Origin: Xanthobacteraceae bacterium
GTDB lineage: Bacteria; Pseudomonadota; Alphaproteobacteria; Rhizobiales; Xanthobacteraceae
Reading direction: 5' to 3'
Length of the DNA: 14,142 nucleotides
Assembly (NCBI GenBank): GCA_030037105.1
Contig: JASHRY010000216.1
Location: 1 to 14,142, forward strand
In this document: positions 12,462-14,142 of the stretch, one piece after another
Position numbering within the stretch: the first letter of the stretch is position 1
Layout of the letters: each line of letters begins with the position of its first letter
Notes under the pieces: model-generated
What the model saw: the letters and a program-made list of their open reading frames with translations, nothing else
Told to the model about the DNA's origin: nothing
Databases searched by the model: none
Translations under genes and position numbers: made by a program

Positions 12462-14142
12462 ATGGCGCTGCGCGACGTCACGCTCGACGACAAATACGAC
12501 CTCGGCCATGGCCGGGTCTTTGTCACCGGGTTTCAAGCGCTGGTGCGGCTCTGCCTGATGCAGAAGGAGCTCGACCGCCGCAACGGCCTCAATACCGCGG
12601 GCTTCGTCACCGGCTATCGCGGCTCGCCCCTGGGCGGTCTCGATAGCCAATTCCTCCGCGCCAGGCCGTTTCTCGACAACAGCGACATTCGCTTCCAGGG
12701 CGCGATCAACGAGGACCTCGCGGCAACCGCGATCTGGGGCTCGCAACAGGCGGAACTGCGCGGAGAGGGCAGGTACAACGGCGTCTTCGCCATGTGGTAC
12801 GGCAAGGGGCCGGGCGTTGATCGCACCGGCGATGTCTTCCGGCACGCCAACCTCGCCGGCACCTCGAAACACGGCGGCGTCCTGGCGCTCATGGGCGATG
12901 ACCACACGGCCGAATCTTCGACCACCGCGCACCAGTCCGAATACCACTTCATCGATGTCATGATCCCGGTGCTGAACCCCGCCGGCGTGCAGGAGGTCCT
13001 CGATTACGGCCTCTATGGCTGGGCGATGTCGCGTTTTACCGGCGCCTGGGTTGCGCTCAAGACCATGCACGAAACGATCGAATCGACGGCGGCGATCGAC
13101 GGCAGCCTCGATCGTTTCGCCATCGTCATTCCGAGCGATTTCCGCATGCCGGACGGCGGCCTCAATATCCGCCTCGGCGATCCGATCCTGGCGCAGGAAG
13201 CGCGGCTGCACGATTTCAAGCGCGACGCCATGCTCGCCTTCGTGCGCGCCAACAAGCTCAACCGCACCATCACCTCCGGCGGCCGCGATCCGAAGATCGG
13301 CATCATCACCACCGGCAAGAGCTACCTCGACGTCCGCCAGGCGTTCGACGAGCTCGGCATCGACGAGGTCAAGTGCAACGAATTCGGCATCCGCCTCTAC
13401 AAGGTGGCGTGCCCGTGGCCGCTGAGCCAGCGTGAGCTGAAGGAATTCGCCGCCGGGCTCGATCTCGTCATCGTCGTCGAGGAGAAGCGCTCGCTTATCG
13501 AGGTGCAGGTACGCGAAGAGCTTTATGGCACCGCCGATCAACCGGTCTGCATCGGCAAGAAGGACGAGCAAGGCAATTGGCTGTTCCCGGTCAAAGGCGC
13601 GCTCGATCCCAACGAGGTCGCGATCTGCATCGGCGACCGGCTGTTGAAATATCATCGTAACGACGACATTGCGCGATGCGTGGCGCGCCTGAAGGAGTTT
13701 CAGCGCATCGCCGTGGAGACGCGCGACATCGCGCAGCGCATTCCCTATTTCTGCTCCGGCTGCCCGCACAACACCTCGACCGTGGTGCCGGAAGGCATGC
13801 GCGCCTATGCCGGCATCGGCTGCCATTTCATGGCGCAGTGGATGGACCGCTCCACGCTCGGCTACACGCAAATGGGCGGCGAGGGCGCCAACTGGATCGG
13901 CGAGGCGCCGTTCTCCACGCGCTCTCACGTTTTTCAGAATTTGGGCGACGGCACCTACAACCATTCCGGCTATTTGGCGATCCGCGCCGCGATCGCCTCG
14001 AACACCAACATTACCTACAAGGTCTTGTTCAACGACGCCGTGGCTATGACCGGCGGTCAGGCCAATGACGGCGGGCTCACCGTGCCGCAAGTCGCGCGTC
14101 AGGTCGCCGCCGAGGGCGCCAAGCGCGTCGTCATCGTGACCG
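12462..14142 (+). CDS. Indolepyruvate ferredoxin oxidoreductase, fused large form, N-terminal part (runs off the window)
   Basis: This is the first 560 codons of a thiamine-diphosphate-dependent 2-oxoacid:ferredoxin oxidoreductase. The family oxidatively decarboxylates arylpyruvates such as indolepyruvate to aryl-acetyl-CoA, in aromatic amino acid breakdown. It begins MALRDVTLDDKYDLGHG and contains VTGYRGSPLGGLD (49-61), INEDLAATA (82-90) with the likely thiamine-activating glutamate, MWYGKGPGVDRTGD (111-124) and GDDHTAESST (145-154). A second domain holds YFCSGCPHNTSTVVPEGMRAYAGIGCH, with Cys431 and Cys434. Archaeal enzymes use two subunits; the single-chain proteobacterial form is about 1,150-1,200 residues, so roughly half is present. 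ATG 12462 follows AGGAAGG at 12448-12454. No N-terminal ferredoxin domain is seen. The opposite strand carries a 617-codon open frame over the same bases, which is a shadow of this gene. Confidence 0.93.
   Translation, partial: MALRDVTLDDKYDLGHGRVFVTGFQALVRLCLMQKELDRRNGLNTAGFVTGYRGSPLGGLDSQFLRARPFLDNSDIRFQGAINEDLAATAIWGSQQAELRGEGRYNGVFAMWYGKGPGVDRTGDVFRHANLAGTSKHGGVLALMGDDHTAESSTTAHQSEYHFIDVMIPVLNPAGVQEVLDYGLYGWAMSRFTGAWVALKTMHETIESTAAIDGSLDRFAIVIPSDFRMPDGGLNIRLGDPILAQEARLHDFKRDAMLAFVRANKLNRTITSGGRDPKIGIITTGKSYLDVRQAFDELGIDEVKCNEFGIRLYKVACPWPLSQRELKEFAAGLDLVIVVEEKRSLIEVQVREELYGTADQPVCIGKKDEQGNWLFPVKGALDPNEVAICIGDRLLKYHRNDDIARCVARLKEFQRIAVETRDIAQRIPYFCSGCPHNTSTVVPEGMRAYAGIGCHFMAQWMDRSTLGYTQMGGEGANWIGEAPFSTRSHVFQNLGDGTYNHSGYLAIRAAIASNTNITYKVLFNDAVAMTGGQANDGGLTVPQVARQVAAEGAKRVVIVT

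Noticed and set aside
12237..14090. A 617-codon open frame on the minus strand
   Set aside because: It lies antisense to the indolepyruvate oxidoreductase gene, whose plus-strand translation shows clear family motifs throughout. The minus-strand product is a low-complexity Asp/Arg/Val-rich sequence typical of antisense frames in GC-rich genes.
12462..14142. A metabolic link between nitrile hydratase and indolepyruvate oxidoreductase in indole-acetic acid formation
   Set aside because: Both could touch indole-acetic compounds, but they are 10 kb apart and separated by unrelated genes, and the enzyme specificities are unknown.

Overview
The window is GC-rich, with strong G/C third-position codon bias and densely packed genes on both strands. 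The gene families and a perfect TTAA-N7-TTAA (CtrA-type) box point to an alphaproteobacterium, most likely of the order Hyphomicrobiales and Bradyrhizobium/Rhodopseudomonas-like. This placement rests on recognising families, not on a database search. I see no rRNA, tRNA, CRISPR array, phage or insertion-sequence transposase.

Region 1 (93-2170, minus strand) is a cobalt-type nitrile hydratase operon: alpha subunit (VCTLCSC metal-binding claw), beta subunit, then the small accessory/activator protein. A GIY-YIG nuclease gene sits between beta and accessory, broken by two single-base frameshifts and flanked by two inverted copies of a palindromic repeat. The outer repeat copies are now translated: one encodes the C-terminal tail of the beta subunit, the other encodes the N-terminus of the accessory protein. 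The accessory gene's Shine-Dalgarno sequence overlaps the nuclease stop codon. This is the clearest unusual structure in the window.

Region 2 (2235-4664) holds a class II fumarase gene (minus strand), divergent from a short-chain dehydrogenase gene (plus strand). The dehydrogenase stop codon directly abuts the stop codon of the next, convergent gene.

Region 3 (4665-6513) holds two adjacent minus-strand genes for the two halves of a YeeE/YedE-type sulfur-compound transporter. They are divergent from a glutathione S-transferase gene. A perfect 8-bp stem follows the transferase gene.

Region 4 (6514-11869, minus strand) reads, in transcription order: a membrane-anchored PAS-GGDEF-EAL cyclic-di-GMP enzyme with both active sites intact, a FeeM/LuxI-like N-acyl amino acid synthase, an FAD-dependent oxidoreductase and a small zinc-ribbon protein. 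The acyl synthase is preceded by the CtrA-type box. This makes a plausible but untested module for an acylated small molecule, located beside a second-messenger enzyme.

Region 5 (11870-14142) is about 590 bases with no convincing gene, followed by the first 560 codons of a large plus-strand indolepyruvate ferredoxin oxidoreductase. That gene has a hairpin just upstream of its ribosome binding site and runs off the end of the window.
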